Shown here: one piece after another, positions 7,764 through 8,827 of the stretch
How the letters are laid out: every line of letters begins with the position of its first letter
Numbering within the stretch: the first letter of the stretch is position 1
Origin: an uncultured bacterium
GTDB lineage: Bacteria; Patescibacteriota; Saccharimonadia; Saccharimonadales; Saccharimonadaceae
Direction: 5' to 3'
Length of the DNA: 8,827 nt
Assembly (NCBI GenBank): GCA_937930585.1
Contig: CALHCA010000121.1
Location: 1-8,827, forward strand
Made by a program: the position numbers and the translations under genes
The notes under the pieces: model-generated
Database searches by the model: none
What the model was told of the DNA's origin: nothing
The model's input: only the letters and a program-made list of their open reading frames with translations

Positions 7764-7792
7764 ATTTTAACATATTTTTCAAAAAAAATCAA
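7764..7792 (-). promoter_or_regulatory. Promoter of the rpoBC operon
   Basis: On the minus strand: -35 TTGATT (7792-7787), 17-bp spacer rich in T and A, -10 TAAAAT (7769-7764) preceded by TGT, an extended -10. The predicted start is near 7757. The -35 begins directly where the U-tract of the upstream terminator ends, so the operon starts its own transcript immediately after the small gene stops. Confidence 0.75.
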
Positions 7793-7816
7793 TAAAAAAC
7801 CGCTATTTAAGCGGTT
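7793..7816 (-). terminator. Rho-independent terminator of the 53-residue gene
   Basis: On the minus strand AACCGCT, a 5-nt loop, AGCGGTT, then TTTTA (7816 down to 7793). The 7-bp perfect stem starts 6 nt after the small gene's TAA. Its position, directly after a stop codon and before the rpoB promoter, supports both the terminator and the reality of the small gene. Confidence 0.85.
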
Positions 7817-7822
7817 AAAAAA

Positions 7823-7984
7823 TTAATGGTTGATTTGCGAAGCGTAATTCAATTGCTGCAGCTTCGCTTTTTCACCGGCTAAAAGTGCTCTATTTTCATC
7901 TGCGCCAATAAGTTCACCTTTTGGCTTTTCATGATGATGAAATAAAGCCTTTCGAACTTTTTTAATTAGACCTTTTAGATCCAT
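7823..7984 (-). CDS. Small basic protein of 53 residues, unknown function
   Basis: An ATG at 7984-7982 opens a 53-codon frame ending in TAA at 7825-7823. It is too short for ordinary ORF callers, but it is supported by an ideal GGAGG (7992-7996) 7 nt before the ATG, a good promoter upstream (8029-8057) and a terminator 6 nt behind the stop. The protein begins MDLKGLIKKVRKALFHHHEK: residues 1-15 could form a basic amphipathic helix (L3, L6, I7, V10, L14 and F15 on one side, lysines and arginine on the other), followed by three histidines (16-18) and a charged, probably helical second half ending LQQLNYASQINH. It has no signal peptide, no membrane helix and no cysteine. I do not recognise the family. 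A membrane-surface or nucleic-acid-binding role is conceivable from the first helix, but this is a guess. It lies between rpoB and a divergent gene for an exported protein, with which it shares a control region. Confidence 0.8.
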   Translation of the reverse strand: MDLKGLIKKVRKALFHHHEKPKGELIGADENRALLAGEKAKLQQLNYASQINH

Positions 7985-7996
7985 AACAACACCTCC

Positions 7997-8012
7997 AAAA
8001 AAGTACTTTTTT
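7997..8012. repeat. 16-bp perfect palindrome before the small gene
   Basis: AAAAAAGTACTTTTTT is its own reverse complement. It lies about 10-25 bases downstream of the predicted start of the leftward transcript and touches the GGAGG ribosome site of the 53-residue gene. It could be an operator, or in RNA a weak A-U hairpin with a GUAC loop next to the ribosome site. Runs of A and T make chance palindromes more likely in AT-rich DNA. Confidence 0.5.
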
Positions 8013-8028
8013 ACCCAATGGCTTGCAT

Positions 8029-8057
8029 ATTCTACACCTTTTCAACAAAAAGGTCAA
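8029..8057 (-). promoter_or_regulatory. Promoter of the 53-residue gene
   Basis: On the minus strand: -35 TTGACC (8057-8052), 17-bp spacer, -10 TAGAAT (8034-8029). It has the best -35 box of the window and no extended -10. The predicted start is near 8022, about 38 nt upstream of the small gene's ATG. A perfect inverted repeat overlaps its -35 and spacer. Confidence 0.75.
8036..8054. promoter_or_regulatory. Candidate operator, 7-5-7 inverted repeat
   Basis: ACCTTTT (8036-8042), CAACA, AAAAGGT (8048-8054) form a perfect dyad. Its right arm covers three bases of the leftward -35 box and the rest fills the spacer, the usual place for a repressor to block polymerase. It ends 8 bp before the -35 of the divergent rightward promoter. 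No repressor gene is visible in the window. Confidence 0.45.
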
Positions 8058-8061
8058 TACC

Positions 8062-8090
8062 TTGATTTTTTATTACTTTTATGCTACTAT
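8062..8090 (+). promoter_or_regulatory. Promoter of the exported-protein gene
   Basis: -35 TTGATT (8062-8067), 17-bp spacer, -10 TACTAT (8085-8090) preceded by TGC, an extended -10. The predicted start is near 8097, giving an AT-rich leader of about 67 nt. The -35 sequence and the extended -10 layout match the rpoB promoter. The neighbouring TATAAT at 8090-8095 would need a 22-bp spacer and is less likely to be the main -10. Confidence 0.65.
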
Positions 8091-8163
8091 ATAATCTATT
8101 AAATTATTTATGCACCTTTAAACTATTTTAATGTTTTTCTGAGTGCGTTAGAAGGAGTTTAAA

Positions 8164-8787
8164 ATGAAGAAAATTATAAATAAAATCTTCGTTTTTTATG
8201 CGATTTTTATCGCTTCAATTTTTATTCTTACCTCAAACAAGGCTTTTGCGCAAGATTTCTTGCCAGAAACCGCAAAGATTTCAAATACTACTGACACGTT
8301 CAAAAAGTTTTTCGAAAAAGGTAAATCTTTCTCGAAAGATAAGTGGAGTAATTTTCAAACTGTTCGAGATAATTATTTCGAAGAATCGATAGAGGCAAAA
8401 GGGTTAACTTTTGTCGATGAAAATGGTAATCAAGTTGAGAAAGCCTATTTCTCAATCTCATCGAAGCTTCGGATTAATCCTGTAATAAAAATTACAGACG
8501 AAGACGGAAATGAAATTAAAGTTTCATCTTGGCGAGCTCGTGGCGAAAATTCAAAGTTTATATTCATCAAAGAAATTGGATACAATCGTGTAAAAACATC
8601 TTATAGATCTGGTGGTAATCTATTATTGCCAAATGATAAATATTATGTTTTGGCTATTCGAATCCCAAAAGGTGAAAAAAACTCACAAGAGATCTGGCCA
8701 GTGCCAGTTTCTAAGAGCGAATTTAACCGCCTCAAAAAATCCGCCATTGGCGAAAAAGTTAAGCCAATTGACGGATATAATTACTAA
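8164..8787 (+). CDS. Exported protein of 207 residues, unknown function
   Basis: The start ATG at 8164 follows AAGGAG (8152-8157) by 6 nt. The N-terminus is a classic Sec signal peptide: basic MKKIINK, a hydrophobic stretch at about 8-23 rich in Ile and Phe, and the site AFA/QD with predicted cleavage after Ala29. No lipobox cysteine is present, and no second membrane helix, LPxTG sorting motif or cysteine occurs, so the product is probably released or loosely held at the surface. The mature part (about 178 aa) starts with a Lys/Phe-rich helical segment (about 40-75, KKFFEKGKSFSKDKW), followed by alternating strands suggestive of a small beta domain (about 80-175, with DENGNQ, DEDGNE and SGGNLLLPNDKYYVLAIRIP) and a basic tail. 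The two Asp/Glu-Asn-Gly turns could be ordinary beta turns. I do not recognise the family. Own promoter and terminator make it a single-gene unit, divergent from the 53-residue gene. Confidence 0.9.
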   Translation: MKKIINKIFVFYAIFIASIFILTSNKAFAQDFLPETAKISNTTDTFKKFFEKGKSFSKDKWSNFQTVRDNYFEESIEAKGLTFVDENGNQVEKAYFSISSKLRINPVIKITDEDGNEIKVSSWRARGENSKFIFIKEIGYNRVKTSYRSGGNLLLPNDKYYVLAIRIPKGEKNSQEIWPVPVSKSEFNRLKKSAIGEKVKPIDGYNY

Positions 8788-8812
8788 TAGTCTCGTTTGT
8801 GAGGCTATTTTT
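8786..8812 (+). terminator. Rho-independent terminator of the exported-protein gene
   Basis: AATAGTCTC (8786-8794), a 6-nt loop, GAGGCTATT (8801-8809) with one G-U pair, then more T to 8812. The stem begins within the stop codon, which leaves no spacer between gene and terminator. Confidence 0.85.
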
Positions 8813-8827
8813 CTTGCTGGATTATTT

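Noticed and set aside
8090..8095. TATAAT as the -10 box of the exported-protein gene
   Set aside because: The TTGATT -35 would be 22 bp away. TACTAT at 8085-8090 gives 17 bp and an extended -10.
7747..8163. tRNA, small RNA or CRISPR-like repeats in the non-coding stretch
   Set aside because: No cloverleaf or spaced repeat array is visible; the stretch is accounted for by promoters, terminator, the 53-residue gene and short dyads.
8198..8392. Plus-strand open frame of 64 codons inside the exported-protein gene
   Set aside because: It is an out-of-phase frame within a gene that has a signal peptide, ribosome site and terminator in the main frame.
1..8827. Recoded TGA (Gly or Trp), as in some small-genome groups
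   Set aside because: All genes read through with the standard code, no in-frame TGA is seen, tryptophans are TGG and glycines GGN.

Overview
The window looks like a piece of a small, AT-rich bacterial genome that uses the standard code. All four complete genes end in TAA, and no in-frame TGA occurs in about 2,770 codons, which argues against groups that read TGA as glycine or tryptophan. The compact beta and beta-prime subunits, very cysteine-poor proteins and short gene spacing suggest a member of the Candidate Phyla Radiation/Patescibacteria, possibly Saccharibacteria. That placement is inference, not shown by a marker gene search.

The core (586-7641, minus strand) is the RNA polymerase operon rpoB-rpoC. 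rpoB runs directly into rpoC: TAA is followed at once by ATG, and the rpoC Shine-Dalgarno lies inside the end of rpoB. A sigma70-type promoter with an extended -10 and a leader of about 116 nt with a hairpin and direct repeats precede rpoB. A hairpin follows rpoC. No rplJ/rplL genes stand upstream. The main surprise is in beta-prime: by alignment from memory of the family, all eight cysteines of its two structural zinc sites are replaced without any change of length. The trigger loop reads LNTFH instead of MRTFH, and the N-terminal part carries a charged helical insertion.

Left of the operon (1-491, minus) is the N-terminal 163 residues of a two-helix membrane protein of the DUF3592 type with its own promoter, cut by the window edge.

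Right of the operon is a compact two-way control region. Promoters whose -35 boxes are only 4 bp apart drive, to the left, a small 53-residue gene (7823-7984, minus) that ends at a terminator just before the rpoB promoter, and, to the right, a 207-residue exported protein of unknown function (8164-8787, plus) with its own terminator. A perfect 7-5-7 inverted repeat overlaps the -35 and spacer of the leftward promoter, and a 16-bp perfect palindrome sits between that promoter and the small gene's ribosome binding site. Both look like possible operators.

Three of the four promoters have a 17-bp spacer plus an extended -10 (TGn). The fourth has a 17-bp spacer and the best -35 box. The window contains no RNA genes, mobile elements or CRISPR arrays that I can see.
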